From the NCBI GenBank assembly GCA_964619265.1, contig CAZUCE010000007.1:62001-126000 (forward strand): DNA of 64,000 bases, read 5' to 3'. Origin of the DNA: CAZUCE01 sp964619265 (GTDB taxonomy: Bacteria; Planctomycetota; UBA1135; GCA-002686595). Position 1 is the stretch's first letter, and each line of letters opens with the position of its first letter. The position numbers and the translations under genes were made by a program. Below the pieces are notes generated by a model. It saw only the letters and a list, made by a program, of their open reading frames with translations. It did no database searches and had not been told where the DNA came from. Shown here one piece after another: positions 24,959 through 33,385 of the stretch.

Positions 24959-26618
24959 GGGTCATGTCCGCTCGACAAACCCGCCGGACTTCGGAGAGGG
25001 TTGTCATGCCGCGATGCACCTTGCGAAGGCCGTCGCGCCACATGGGTTCGACGTCCAGCACGTCTTCAAAACAAGCTCCGCCGGCGCGGAGGCGATCGAA
25101 CAGCTCCGGTGAGGGCTGGAGCAGTTCGTTGATTACGGTTCTGCCTGAGAATCCGGTTTGGTCGCACTCCCGGCAGCCTGCCCCGCGCTGGGATCCCGTG
25201 GTTTCTTCAGGCGTTAGCCCGAGCTTCTCGGGGGACCAAGTCTCCAGCAAGCGTTGATCTGACTCGGACAGCGGGTTTGGCTCGGCACACCCGGAGCAAA
25301 TGCGGCGAATCAGGCGCTGGGCCAAAACGCCCGCGAGTACGTCGCTGAGCAACAGGGGTTCAATGCCCATGTCTAGCAGGCGCGGCAAGGCGCCGGCCGC
25401 TGAATTCGTGTGCAGGGTGCTGAGGACCAGGTGCCCGGTCATCGCGGCCCGCACCGCGATCTGCGCGGTCTCCTTGTCACGGATTTCACCCAGCAGGATC
25501 ACGTCCGGGTCCTGGCGCAACAAAGAGCGCAGTCCGTCGCCAAAACTGAACTCGACCCCCGGATCGATCTGAGTTTGACGGACGAACGGGAGGCGGTACT
25601 CGACCGGATCCTCGACCGTCGCCACACAGCGTTGAATGCAGTCGACCTGGGCTAGCAAGCTGTAGAGCGTGGTCGTCTTGCCCGACCCGGTCGGCCCGGT
25701 CACGAGGAACAGGCCATGGGGGCGCCCGGCGATGTCACGCAGGGTTTTGACGCGGCTTGGTTCCAGGCCGAGCTCGGTGAGAGGGGCATTGCCCGCAGCA
25801 CGGTCCAAAAGACGCAAGACGGCGGCTTCCCCGTAGTTGACCGGCATGATCGAAACGCGCACATCGACATCGCGACCGTCCACGGGGAATCTGATTCGAC
25901 CATCCTGGGGCCGGCGGCGCTCTGAGATGTCCAGGCTAGCCAGGATCTTCACGCGCGAGATCAACGGTGCGGCGGCCGCGGAGGGCAGCACGTCGACCTG
26001 CCGCAGCACGCCATCCAGCCGAAGTCGTACGCGAACGACCGATTCTTCGGGTTGCAGGTGGATGTCGGTGGCTCCCCGGCGAGCCGCGTCCTTGAGAATC
26101 GCCTCAACGATCTGCTCGATGGGCAGGTCGTCACGCCCTTCCGCGCGGCCTTCCAAGAGGCTCGAAGCCGCGCGCTGCCCAGCTTGAAGGTGTCGACGGA
26201 TGAGCAGCTGAAGGTCGGACTCGGTGACGACGGACAGGTCGAGGTCGAGTCGATAGCGCGCCCGCAGCGCATCCAGGCGCGTGTTGTCGGTGGGGTCCGT
26301 GACAGCGACCGCCATGCGCGTGTCAGTTGCGTGAATCGGGAGCGCGCCCAGCTCGCGCACGAGATCAGGGTCCATCCCCGACAGGAGCACCGGATCGGGT
26401 TCGATGTCGCGCGCCCGAAGGAACGGCAAATCAAGATCGATACAAAGCTGCTTGGCAATATCGGCCTGGGAGACGAACCCTAGCTGTACGAGGATTTGCC
26501 CCAGCGGCCGGTGAGCCTGACGCTGTTCCTCGAGAGCAATCTCGAGTTGAGCTTGGCTCAGAACGCCCTCTTGGATGAGGGCGTCGCCGAGCCGGAGTCG
26601 GCGGACGGTTTCGACCAC
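24951..26618 (-). CDS. gspE: Type II secretion/type IV pilus assembly ATPase
   Basis: A 555-residue GspE/PilB-type ATPase starting at GTG 26618. The N-terminal MshEN-like region (residues 1-60: LGDALIQEGVLSQAQLEIAL; LGQILVQLGFVSQADIAKQL) is followed by the ATPase core: ATDIHLQPEESVVRVRLRLDG, Walker A GPTGSGKT at 308-315, the Asp box TVEDPVEYRLP, Walker B region LRQDPDVILLGEIRDKETA and His box MTGHLVLSTLHTNSA. A four-cysteine zinc-binding element is present (CSGC and CREC). It drives pseudopilus extension. The stop overlaps gspF by 8 nt and the start is 2 nt from the secretin stop, which indicates tight coupling within the operon. Confidence 0.96.
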   Translation of the reverse strand: MVETVRRLRLGDALIQEGVLSQAQLEIALEEQRQAHRPLGQILVQLGFVSQADIAKQLCIDLDLPFLRARDIEPDPVLLSGMDPDLVRELGALPIHATDTRMAVAVTDPTDNTRLDALRARYRLDLDLSVVTESDLQLLIRRHLQAGQRAASSLLEGRAEGRDDLPIEQIVEAILKDAARRGATDIHLQPEESVVRVRLRLDGVLRQVDVLPSAAAAPLISRVKILASLDISERRRPQDGRIRFPVDGRDVDVRVSIMPVNYGEAAVLRLLDRAAGNAPLTELGLEPSRVKTLRDIAGRPHGLFLVTGPTGSGKTTTLYSLLAQVDCIQRCVATVEDPVEYRLPFVRQTQIDPGVEFSFGDGLRSLLRQDPDVILLGEIRDKETAQIAVRAAMTGHLVLSTLHTNSAAGALPRLLDMGIEPLLLSDVLAGVLAQRLIRRICSGCAEPNPLSESDQRLLETWSPEKLGLTPEETTGSQRGAGCRECDQTGFSGRTVINELLQPSPELFDRLRAGGACFEDVLDVEPMWRDGLRKVHRGMTTLSEVRRVCRADMTHG

Positions 26619-26620
26619 GG

Positions 26621-28090
26621 CTAGTCCAAGCTCGAGCCGTCAGCCGGATCGTTCTGCGTGGTGGGAGCATCCGGCTTGTTCAGGCTGCGAGTGTCCAGTT
26701 CGGTGCGTGCGTTCAAGTAGCCCTCACGGAAGTAGGGGGCGAGCTTCGCGGCCTGATCGGGGTGAAGGACGCGCGGCGTCACAAACACCAGCAGGTGCCG
26801 GTTTTGGCGAGAGTCCTGGTCGCTCTTAAACAGGCTTCCCACGAGCGGCAGATGCATCAACAGCGGAATGCCGGTGTCGGTCTCAGTGTGCCGGGTCTGG
26901 GCGAGTCCGCCCATGACGACCGTGCTGCCGTCTTTGACCAGGAAGCTCGAGGAAAGCGTGCGGGTATCGAGCACCGGGATCGCATTGAAGAACTCGGCGA
27001 CTTCCGAGAGCTCCTGGTTGATCGAGAGTTGGATCATGCCGCCGTCCTGGACGATCGGTGTGACCGCCAGCTTGACGCCGGCCTCACGGAACTCGACGGC
27101 TTCCTGGGTGGTCGAACCAACTCCACCGGTCGTTCCGCTGGTGACGGTCGTCGTGTTCACGAACGGGATCTCGCGGATGACTTCGACGCTCGACTCGGTG
27201 TTCGAGATCGCGATCACCTTGGGAGAGCTGACCAGTTCGAGACCTACGTATTCGCGCAGCGCCTCGACGGTCGCCGTCAGGTCGTCGTCCTGGAGCGTGA
27301 GCGAGAAGTTGTTCCCCGGCGTTGTAAAACTCGAAACGATGTCGAGCGCCTCGCCGCTGGCAATCCCGCTGTGACCGATGTTGACCCCGAATTCGAAGTT
27401 GTCCTCGAAGTTCACTTCGAACATGTGGACTTCGACGAGGACCTGGTCGCGGATCCGGTCGACACCATCGAGGAAACGCCCTACGGCATCGACCTCGGTT
27501 TGGGTGCCGCGGACGAAGACGAAATCGTGCAGAGGGTCGATGACGACCTGGCCGCTGTTGCCGACGAGGCCTTCGAGGCTTCCCGCCACATCGGCGGCCG
27601 CGATCGAGCCGAGTTGAAACTCTCCGATCGCGTTTTGGGAGCCGAGCGAGCTTTCGATCCACAGAACGCTCCCGTCGCCCTTCGTGAGCCGAAGCTGATT
27701 TTGGTCGAGCAAGCTGTGCAGCGCCTCGTCCAGGCTGACATTCCGGAAGGTGGCCGTAACCGCGCCGGGAAGGCTGGGGTCGACCACGATGCTGGCTTCG
27801 GCCAGCTCGGCGATCAGGGCGACCGCTTCGACCAGTTGGGTTCCGCGGAATTCGAGCAGTTCGTAGGGCTCGCCCTGGGTGAGCGCCACGCGCTCAGGTT
27901 CGGCGACACGGGGCTCGGGTTCTTCGTCGACCCGCGGTAGCTCGATCAACAAAGGTGTGCGATCTAGGTCCGCGAACACGTCGTTCGTGCGCGGCCCAAT
28001 GTCGACTAGAGTGTTGCGACAGCTACCGAGGCAGGCCGCGCCGAAGCAAGCTACGGCGAGGGAAAGGGAGTGAGTTTTGGTGTGCAACAT
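26621..28090 (-). CDS. gspD: Secretin of type II secretion/pilus type, lipoprotein
   Basis: A 489-residue outer-membrane channel protein. The signal ends in ACLGSC, a lipobox, so it is probably a lipoprotein that reaches the outer membrane without a separate pilotin. An N-domain (VALIAELAEASIVVDPSLPG; VSLDEALHSLLDQNQ) is like the PilQ/GspD N1-type fold. The secretin core follows: VLVEVHMFEVNFEDNFEFG, LVSSPKVIAISNTESSVEV, GVKLAVTPIVQDGGMIQLSI and LLMHLPLVGSLFK, all typical of secretins. It is shorter than standard GspD (about 650), with fewer N-domains. It lies directly between the gspB/C-like gene and gspE. Confidence 0.94.
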   Translation of the reverse strand: MLHTKTHSLSLAVACFGAACLGSCRNTLVDIGPRTNDVFADLDRTPLLIELPRVDEEPEPRVAEPERVALTQGEPYELLEFRGTQLVEAVALIAELAEASIVVDPSLPGAVTATFRNVSLDEALHSLLDQNQLRLTKGDGSVLWIESSLGSQNAIGEFQLGSIAAADVAGSLEGLVGNSGQVVIDPLHDFVFVRGTQTEVDAVGRFLDGVDRIRDQVLVEVHMFEVNFEDNFEFGVNIGHSGIASGEALDIVSSFTTPGNNFSLTLQDDDLTATVEALREYVGLELVSSPKVIAISNTESSVEVIREIPFVNTTTVTSGTTGGVGSTTQEAVEFREAGVKLAVTPIVQDGGMIQLSINQELSEVAEFFNAIPVLDTRTLSSSFLVKDGSTVVMGGLAQTRHTETDTGIPLLMHLPLVGSLFKSDQDSRQNRHLLVFVTPRVLHPDQAAKLAPYFREGYLNARTELDTRSLNKPDAPTTQNDPADGSSLD

Positions 28091-28795
28091 CTAAGGACCG
28101 GGGAAGGCCTGGGAGTCGTTCATGCCCGCCGAATCGTCCGGGAACGATTCGGCAGAGGTGCCCGGCTGAAGGCCGGCTGCTGAGTTCGTGGCCGGCACGT
28201 GGCGGACAGGGGGGAGCGGCATCCAAATCGACTCGTTCCCGTGAGCCAGTTCGACGCCTTTTGCCGTGATGCGATGAATGCGGGTGTAGCCGTCGGACAG
28301 AACGCTTCCGGCGGTCACCAGTTCTCCGCCAAGCTGAGCGAAGGTTCGGTCGGGGCCGATCACCAAACTGGTCAGCGGGAACCGGCTCAGAAGAGCTTCA
28401 CGGTCGAATTCAGGTACGGAATCCTCGCGCTCCGTCAGTTGGCGATCGAGCGCGCTAAAGTCAGGCATCCCTTCTCCGCGAAAGTCCTGCTTGAGACCCT
28501 CGATCGCGGTGAGCAACTCGTCCATTTCTTCGGGCGCTTCACCGTTCTCGTCCGGATCGGTGTTTGCTAGAGAGGCTGGATTCGATGCGGGTGTCGCGGC
28601 TAGTGAGGTCGCAGGCTCACCCCCGAACGGGATCGGGCTAGAAAGGTCGAATCCGGGCAGCATGCTCTCGTCGAGGACGATGGGCTCGCTGGAGCTCGAG
28701 CTGTCCGAGCTTCCGAAGACGCCTTGAATCCACGGAGCTCCCACCAAACCCAGGGTCAAGGTGAGGGCTCCGCCGATCAGAAATTTGCGTTGCAT
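28091..28795 (-). CDS. GspB/GspC-like inner-membrane connector
   Basis: A 234-residue protein with an N-terminal membrane segment (LIGGALTLTLGLVGAPWI), a long Ser/Pro/acidic linker and a small C-terminal beta domain (residues about 155-205: TFAQLGGELVTAGSVLSDG, YTRIHRITAKGVELAHGNE, SIWMPLPPV). That domain has the pattern of the GspB C-terminal / GspC HR region (G..L..G..V.....I..I...GV.L..G...I..PL), which contacts the secretin N-domain. It is adjacent to the secretin gene with no gap, supporting that partner. Overall similarity is low and the call is mainly by architecture and context. Confidence 0.6.
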   Translation of the reverse strand: MQRKFLIGGALTLTLGLVGAPWIQGVFGSSDSSSSSEPIVLDESMLPGFDLSSPIPFGGEPATSLAATPASNPASLANTDPDENGEAPEEMDELLTAIEGLKQDFRGEGMPDFSALDRQLTEREDSVPEFDREALLSRFPLTSLVIGPDRTFAQLGGELVTAGSVLSDGYTRIHRITAKGVELAHGNESIWMPLPPVRHVPATNSAAGLQPGTSAESFPDDSAGMNDSQAFPGP

Positions 28796-28845
28796 GGTTC
28801 GGGAATGGGGAGGGCGCTTGAGGAAGGGCCTGAATTTGGAGCTCG

Positions 28846-29457
28846 CTAAGGGGCGAGCGGTGACTCGTCGACTTCTTCGACAGCGGGTAGATGCGTGAAC
28901 AGCCCGAGCTTCAGCTCGATGCTGAATGCGCTTTCCAGCGGACTAGCGCGATGCAGGGTCAAACCCCGCAATTCGAAGGGGTGACCAAAGGTCCGAAGGG
29001 CCTGAAGGAAGTCGAAGGCCGAGGCGCGCGTCCCGATTCCACTGATCCAAACTTCGGCTTCTCCGAGCGGTTGATCGAGGGGCGCGATCCCGACATCTTG
29101 GGGATCTCCGAGTTCGACCGAACCGAGGTCAAAGTCGACCACTCGGGCCACTTGAGTGGCGTGAGCGAGGAGCTCGACTTGGTCGACTTCGCCGGGAATC
29201 AACTTGCGCAGTTCTTCCGTCAACCGGTCGTAGTGCTCGGGCGAGAGTTGCCCGGCTGACTCAGACCAGTTGCGTAGCTCGAGGAGTTGTTCGCGCTGTG
29301 CCTCGGCTTTTTCGAGCATGCGCTCTTGGAGCTCGAGTTGCATTCGCGGAGCCGAAACGACCCCTACCGCTGCGATCGGTAGACCGGCGGCGAAGCCCAG
29401 TAGGACCAGCTTTTCCGGATTCCAGAATCTACGCGTACTACGCAACAGTTCCTTCAA
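28846..29457 (-). CDS. GspM/PilO-like inner-membrane assembly protein
   Basis: A 203-residue protein with a single N-terminal membrane helix (LVLLGFAAGLPIAAVGVV), a coiled-coil stretch rich in Glu, Gln and Leu (LELQERMLEKAEAQREQLLE) and a ferredoxin-like periplasmic domain (VARVVDFDLGSVEL; EVWISGIGTRASAFDFLQAL). This layout is that of GspM and PilO, which bind GspL or PilN in the inner-membrane platform. Its start overlaps the end of the gspL-like gene by 4 nt. Sequence similarity alone would not give the call; position and architecture do. Confidence 0.65.
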   Translation of the reverse strand: MKELLRSTRRFWNPEKLVLLGFAAGLPIAAVGVVSAPRMQLELQERMLEKAEAQREQLLELRNWSESAGQLSPEHYDRLTEELRKLIPGEVDQVELLAHATQVARVVDFDLGSVELGDPQDVGIAPLDQPLGEAEVWISGIGTRASAFDFLQALRTFGHPFELRGLTLHRASPLESAFSIELKLGLFTHLPAVEEVDESPLAP

Positions 29458-30851
29458 GACTGCACCTCCGTGAGCTGCCCTCGAACTTCGAGGGCCTGCG
29501 GGTTGATGCCGCGTTGGCTCGGAAGTTGGTTTGCCAGGTCGACCTTGACCGATTCGAGGAACGGCAGAGCCTCCAGGTCCGCACGCAGGGCCTGAAGCGC
29601 CTGGACATCGATGACGCCAGCTTGAGGCAACGTGGCGCTTAGGTGAACGTCACGTCCCCCGCTGCCTTGCCCCGCGTCGATCCCGAGTAACTCGGCGCGA
29701 CCCTCGAAGGCCTTCGAAATGCTGAATACGAACTCGCCGAGGTCCAGGCCGCGGCCATTCAGCGAACTCATGCGCGCCATCTCGCCTTCGAATCGGGATC
29801 GGGAGCTCACAAGCCTGGCGCGCTCTTGACGAAGGCCAGCCAGTTCCAGGTCCTCGGCGGCGGCTACTTCGAGGCGTTCGCTGTTTGCTTGAAGGTGTGC
29901 CCGCCAAGCAGGGAGTTGAACGGCGAGGGATCCAACCAAGACGGTGGTCACGACTGCGGACACAGCCGCGACACGGCTGCGCCGGGGCTCGAGGCCCGGG
30001 GCTAGATCGAGATCCCGAGCGGAACGGTTCAGCGCGCTGCGCACAATCGACTCGCGGGGGGCTTCTGCACCAAGGTGCTTGCCGGGAAGGCCGCCGAGGG
30101 CGGCGAGGGCACCGGAGCGAAGAGCATCGACCTGGGCTTCGGTGCCGCCGAGCGACCACCAGGTGTCCAGTTCTGAACCGCGGCTTGTCTTGCGCCAGAA
30201 CGCCGCCACGTTGCGGAGTTCCTGGGTGAGCCCGATGGCGAGCGAGGTCGGGTCGTGATCGTGGCGCAACGGCAGCGCAGATAGCCGCAACGTTGAAGTC
30301 GAGTTCTGTAAGCCAACCAAGACTCGATCGTTGCCGAACAGAACGCAGGCGCCGACCTGCCCAGGATCGAGACGAGCTCGCGAGCAGGCCAGCAGCGTGT
30401 TGTCCAAGGAGTGGGTGGCGATCACCTCGATGCCTTCCTGACGCAAGGCGCTGAGCAGCTCACGGTGGAAGTCGATGGCGATGCAGCTCACTCGCCACAG
30501 CTCTCCGTTCTCGGCAACTCCTTGGGCGTGTTCGGCCAAGAAGTGCTGAGGACCTTCCAGGTCTCGATCGAGTTGACGAGCAATGACCGAACGCAACTCG
30601 CTGTCGGGCACTGGCGGGAGCTTCAGCTCGAGGCCGCGGGCCAATCCGTCTTCGAGTAGCAAAACGACGCGTTTTCGCCGCTCCCCAATCTCACTAAGCG
30701 CTTGCTTCGCGTTCTCAGCCAGGATTGCGGGATCCTCAGTCTCCTCAAAAGTGCGCCGATGAAGCTCGCGATTCGGCATCCCGGGAGCGAAAATTTCCGC
30801 GTATTTCCGGGAGAGGACGAGAGCGACTCGACGGGATTGGTAAGAGGCCAT
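29454..30851 (-). CDS. GspL-like (PilM-PilN type) assembly protein
   Basis: A 465-residue protein. Residues 1-280 resemble the actin-like cytoplasmic domain of PilM/GspL (RRKRVVLLLEDGLARGLELK; LRSVIARQLDRDL; VGACVLFGNDRVLVGLQNS). A transmembrane helix follows at about 293-313 (AAVSAVVTTVLVGSLAVQLP), then a coiled coil (LEVAAAEDLELAGLRQERAR) and a PilN-like periplasmic domain to the C terminus. This is a natural fusion equivalent to GspL, which links the ATPase to the inner-membrane platform. It overlaps the GspM/PilO-like gene by 4 nt. The upstream gap to the major pseudopilin gene is 125 nt. Confidence 0.75.
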   Translation of the reverse strand: MASYQSRRVALVLSRKYAEIFAPGMPNRELHRRTFEETEDPAILAENAKQALSEIGERRKRVVLLLEDGLARGLELKLPPVPDSELRSVIARQLDRDLEGPQHFLAEHAQGVAENGELWRVSCIAIDFHRELLSALRQEGIEVIATHSLDNTLLACSRARLDPGQVGACVLFGNDRVLVGLQNSTSTLRLSALPLRHDHDPTSLAIGLTQELRNVAAFWRKTSRGSELDTWWSLGGTEAQVDALRSGALAALGGLPGKHLGAEAPRESIVRSALNRSARDLDLAPGLEPRRSRVAAVSAVVTTVLVGSLAVQLPAWRAHLQANSERLEVAAAEDLELAGLRQERARLVSSRSRFEGEMARMSSLNGRGLDLGEFVFSISKAFEGRAELLGIDAGQGSGGRDVHLSATLPQAGVIDVQALQALRADLEALPFLESVKVDLANQLPSQRGINPQALEVRGQLTEVQS

Positions 30852-30976
30852 ATGGCTAAGCGGATTGCAAATAAGGGGGGGCCGCCAGGGATCTGGAGCG
30901 GCGCGCAGGCGGATCTTGAAGAACGCCGGAGAGCCCTCCTCTCTCCGCGTTTCTCAGGCTCGATCTGTGGTGCGCT

Positions 30977-31486
30977 CTACCAGTTGAGGGCGCCGGGCGA
31001 GGAGACCATCCACGAGCCGTTCGGACGCCGCGGGTCGAAGAACTTGGCGTACTTGTTCACTGACAAGTCGTTCCCGAAGACCGTCGGGGTGTTGAAGGCG
31101 AGGACCTTGTAGTCGGTGCCGTTGGACCGGTACAGGTAGCCGCGGTTGGTCTCCGGGTAGGAGCTGTTCGGATCGCGCGGGAGGACGTCGATGTACTGCG
31201 GGACCAGGCCCGGGATGTATCCACTCTGGTCATATGCGAGGCCACCGAAGTTCGGCGCGTCACCTTGCCAGTTGGTCGACGTCGGGTAGCTGCCGTTGTC
31301 GGCGAAGTACATCTCCAGGGCTCTTTGAACGCTGCTCAGGTCCTGCCCGCGCCGGTTATTCATGGCGTCCTTACCGCGCTCCATAAAGCGAGGTGCAACC
31401 ACTCCCATCAATAGGGTGATCACGAGCATGACGACGACGACTTCAATCAGTGTGAAGCCACTTTTGCGAATCTTGGGGAAGAACAT
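30977..31486 (-). CDS. gspG: Type II secretion major pseudopilin
   Basis: A 169-residue protein starting at ATG 31486; a longer frame to 31552 would add an unlikely Arg/Ser/Pro leader. The prepilin signature KSGFTLIEVVVVMLVITLLM lies near the N terminus, with Gly before Phe1 and Glu5. The globular part shows GspG features: QDLSSVQRALEMYFADNGSY, PTSTNWQG, and VLPRDPNSSYPETNRGYLYR (the loop region that often binds calcium). It probably forms the pseudopilus shaft and is the first gene of the eight-gene minus-strand operon. Confidence 0.92.
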   Translation of the reverse strand: MFFPKIRKSGFTLIEVVVVMLVITLLMGVVAPRFMERGKDAMNNRRGQDLSSVQRALEMYFADNGSYPTSTNWQGDAPNFGGLAYDQSGYIPGLVPQYIDVLPRDPNSSYPETNRGYLYRSNGTDYKVLAFNTPTVFGNDLSVNKYAKFFDPRRPNGSWMVSSPGALNW

Positions 31487-31610
31487 CGGACAGAAGATGG
31501 AGGGGGGAAGGCGGGACTCCGAACGCTCGGCCGGTGGAGACCGGTCGCGCACTGCCGTGTGATCGGCCGGGCCTGCCGTTGGGTTGAGGTACTTCTCTCC
31601 CGGACCTGAG

Positions 31611-31636
31611 GGATTCCCTCCATTCGCGAGGAATCC
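31611..31636. other. Inverted repeat upstream of the secretion operon
   Basis: GGATTCC at 31611-31617 is matched by GGAATCC at 31630-31636, with a 12-nt spacer. It lies in the gap between the hypothetical gene ending at 31722 (minus) and the start of gspG at 31486, so it may be a terminator of the former or an operator of the latter. Confidence 0.35.
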
Positions 31637-31721
31637 GGGCCGCGAGGTGGCGAACCCTCCGGAACTTCTTTCCCACCCGCCGATCTCCGGGGGTTCCCGC
31701 CTCGGGAGAGGGCCCCGTGTG

Positions 31722-32561
31722 CTAGCGGCGCAGTCCGAGGAGTTCCACGCGGCGCATATTCAGCTCCGCAGACACACCCGAGGCTACGATCAGGGCGCGG
31801 GCCGCGGAGGTGAGACCCCGGCCGAGGCCGCGAGACTTGAGGAGCAACCCGCGCAACCAGGCGATGTGTTCGAGCACCACGGGCTTGAGTTCGATGGGCG
31901 GCGGCGAGTTCGCGAGGACTGTTGCGGGGACAGAATGTCTGTTTAGGTCCTCGAGCGCTAGAAACAGGCAACCTCGGTTCCAGCCGGAGAGCAGCCTTGC
32001 CAGTTCGCGTCCAAGTGCAGCTGCTTGTGCCAAGGCGTCGCTTTGCACACGGGCCCGCTCGGAAGCGTTCCCACCGGCTCGGGCGAGGGCCAGCGGCGCT
32101 CGGCCAGAGATGGCGAGCCCGTGATCTCCGAGTTCACGGCGGGTCAAAAACGTCGCACGCGAAGATTCGTTGCGGCGGGCGGCCAAGGCCGTGGCCAGCC
32201 AGTCGAGCTCGAAGCCGCGCGGGCCGAGAGAAGCCGTCATCGAGCGAGCCAGCGCGCTGTCCGGGGCCGAGCTCACCGAGGTCAAGCTTGCACCGAGCCG
32301 CAGGAGGCGCGACTCGCGCAAGGACTCCTCTGTCAACCTCGAAGCCTCATCGAGCAGCATGAGAAAGGCGCGGGCTCCCGCAAGGTTGCGGACCGGATGT
32401 CCCCCCGGAAGGAGCCCCAGGGGCAAGTCCGAAGTCGGCGTGGCTCTTAGCAGAGCACGTTCGCAGCGTCGCTGGCTTGCGCCGTCGGGAGGGGAATCCA
32501 GCAGCGGGGCGAGGCGCCGCCAACGCGGACTTTCCAGGGGGCGGGGGACGTGAGCGGGCAT
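31722..32561 (-). CDS. Hypothetical protein
   Basis: A 279-residue Arg/Ala/Leu-rich protein starting at ATG 32561 (a further in-frame start at 32591 would add 10 residues). It is largely helical and basic, with no signal peptide, no membrane helix and no motif I recognise. Stretches such as AGARAFLMLLDEASRLTEES and VVLEHIAWLRGLLLKSRGLG look like helical packing surfaces. Third-position GC and codon choice fit the surrounding genes, so it is probably real. It lies upstream of the secretion operon on the same strand, separated by 235 nt, and is divergent from the small gene at 32691. Confidence 0.55.
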   Translation of the reverse strand: MPAHVPRPLESPRWRRLAPLLDSPPDGASQRRCERALLRATPTSDLPLGLLPGGHPVRNLAGARAFLMLLDEASRLTEESLRESRLLRLGASLTSVSSAPDSALARSMTASLGPRGFELDWLATALAARRNESSRATFLTRRELGDHGLAISGRAPLALARAGGNASERARVQSDALAQAAALGRELARLLSGWNRGCLFLALEDLNRHSVPATVLANSPPPIELKPVVLEHIAWLRGLLLKSRGLGRGLTSAARALIVASGVSAELNMRRVELLGLRR

Positions 32562-32690
32562 TCCTATCTCGGCGGGGAACTTGGCGGGCACCCGACTCGG
32601 GACGTGAGTTGTATCCTGTCCGGCTCACTTGGCCATGCGGCGGAGCCTTCCGCCGGGCCCCCCGACAGTCCCCCTCCCAGCACTCCACCC

Positions 32691-32918
32691 GTGGCAGAGT
32701 TTCGACTTGAGCTCGACGAGCCCAACAACATCGTTTTGGTCATGGTTACCGAGGACGACGGCTCCGAGCACGACTACCAGTTCGACTTCGACCCCCGCTC
32801 CGGCCGCTGGGAGTTCTCCGAGCGCGACCTGCTCGCCCGAGACTTCGGCGACGAATGGACCGACGACATGGAAGAGAAGATCGAGACCATGATTCGCGGT
32901 GCCGTCAAAAAGGACTGA
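32691..32918 (+). CDS. Small hypothetical protein, paralogue of 11217-11459
   Basis: A 75-residue acidic protein starting at GTG 32691; the open frame further upstream is Pro-rich and not credible. It shares with the product of 11217-11459 the pattern DPRSGRWEFSERDLLARDFG and then an acidic helix DDMEEKIETMI. It begins with a beta strand (AEFRLELDEPNNIVLVMV). Probably a small cytoplasmic alpha-beta protein; no family known to me. It is followed 4 nt later by the cytochrome-type lipoprotein gene and then the deo genes, so it may share their transcript. Confidence 0.75.
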   Translation: MAEFRLELDEPNNIVLVMVTEDDGSEHDYQFDFDPRSGRWEFSERDLLARDFGDEWTDDMEEKIETMIRGAVKKD

Positions 32919-32922
32919 TCCG

Positions 32923-33375
32923 GTGACCCAAGCTGGTGCCCGAGCGACAGCTCCTCTGTTGGCCGGGATCGCCGCTTTGGCCGGAATCGCCTCGGGCGGC
33001 TGCGGCCGGCCCGATGCACCGGGAAGCGCGACCGACCGGGATCTGTCGATGCTGAATCGCATGGTCGAGCTCAACGCGGCTCACCGGGGCATCGAGCCGT
33101 TCCTGCGGAATCGCGATCGATACGAACAACTGGCTGAAACGGCCGAGGGGATGGCTCAGCTGGCGGCCAGCGAGTTGATGATGGGCTATCCCGATCGCGA
33201 GGACTTCGTGCGCGACCCAGAACCCTGGCACCGTTGGCGGGCCGAGCTCGAAGCGGCTGCGACCGCCGCGGCCGCCGCAGCGCGGGCGGGTGACGCGGAC
33301 GGCTTCCACCTGGCTTATTCGCGCATGGATGGCAGCTGCATCGCTTGCCACAAGCGCTATCTGGAGACCCATTGA
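32923..33375 (+). CDS. c-type cytochrome-like lipoprotein (single CxxCH)
   Basis: A 150-residue protein. GTG 32923 is preferred over GTG 32899 because AAGGA lies about 8 nt before it. The N-terminal signal ends in ASGGC, a lipobox. The mature part is an all-helical domain with a C-terminal heme-attachment motif SCIACHKRY, the arrangement of cytochrome c-prime / c556-like four-helix cytochromes. A role in electron transfer or gas/redox sensing in the periplasm is likely from the family. It sits just upstream of deoB (stop to TTG start, 10 nt), an unexpected partner for nucleoside catabolism. Confidence 0.75.
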   Translation: MTQAGARATAPLLAGIAALAGIASGGCGRPDAPGSATDRDLSMLNRMVELNAAHRGIEPFLRNRDRYEQLAETAEGMAQLAASELMMGYPDREDFVRDPEPWHRWRAELEAAATAAAAAARAGDADGFHLAYSRMDGSCIACHKRYLETH

Positions 33376-33385
33376 CCCCCTTGTT

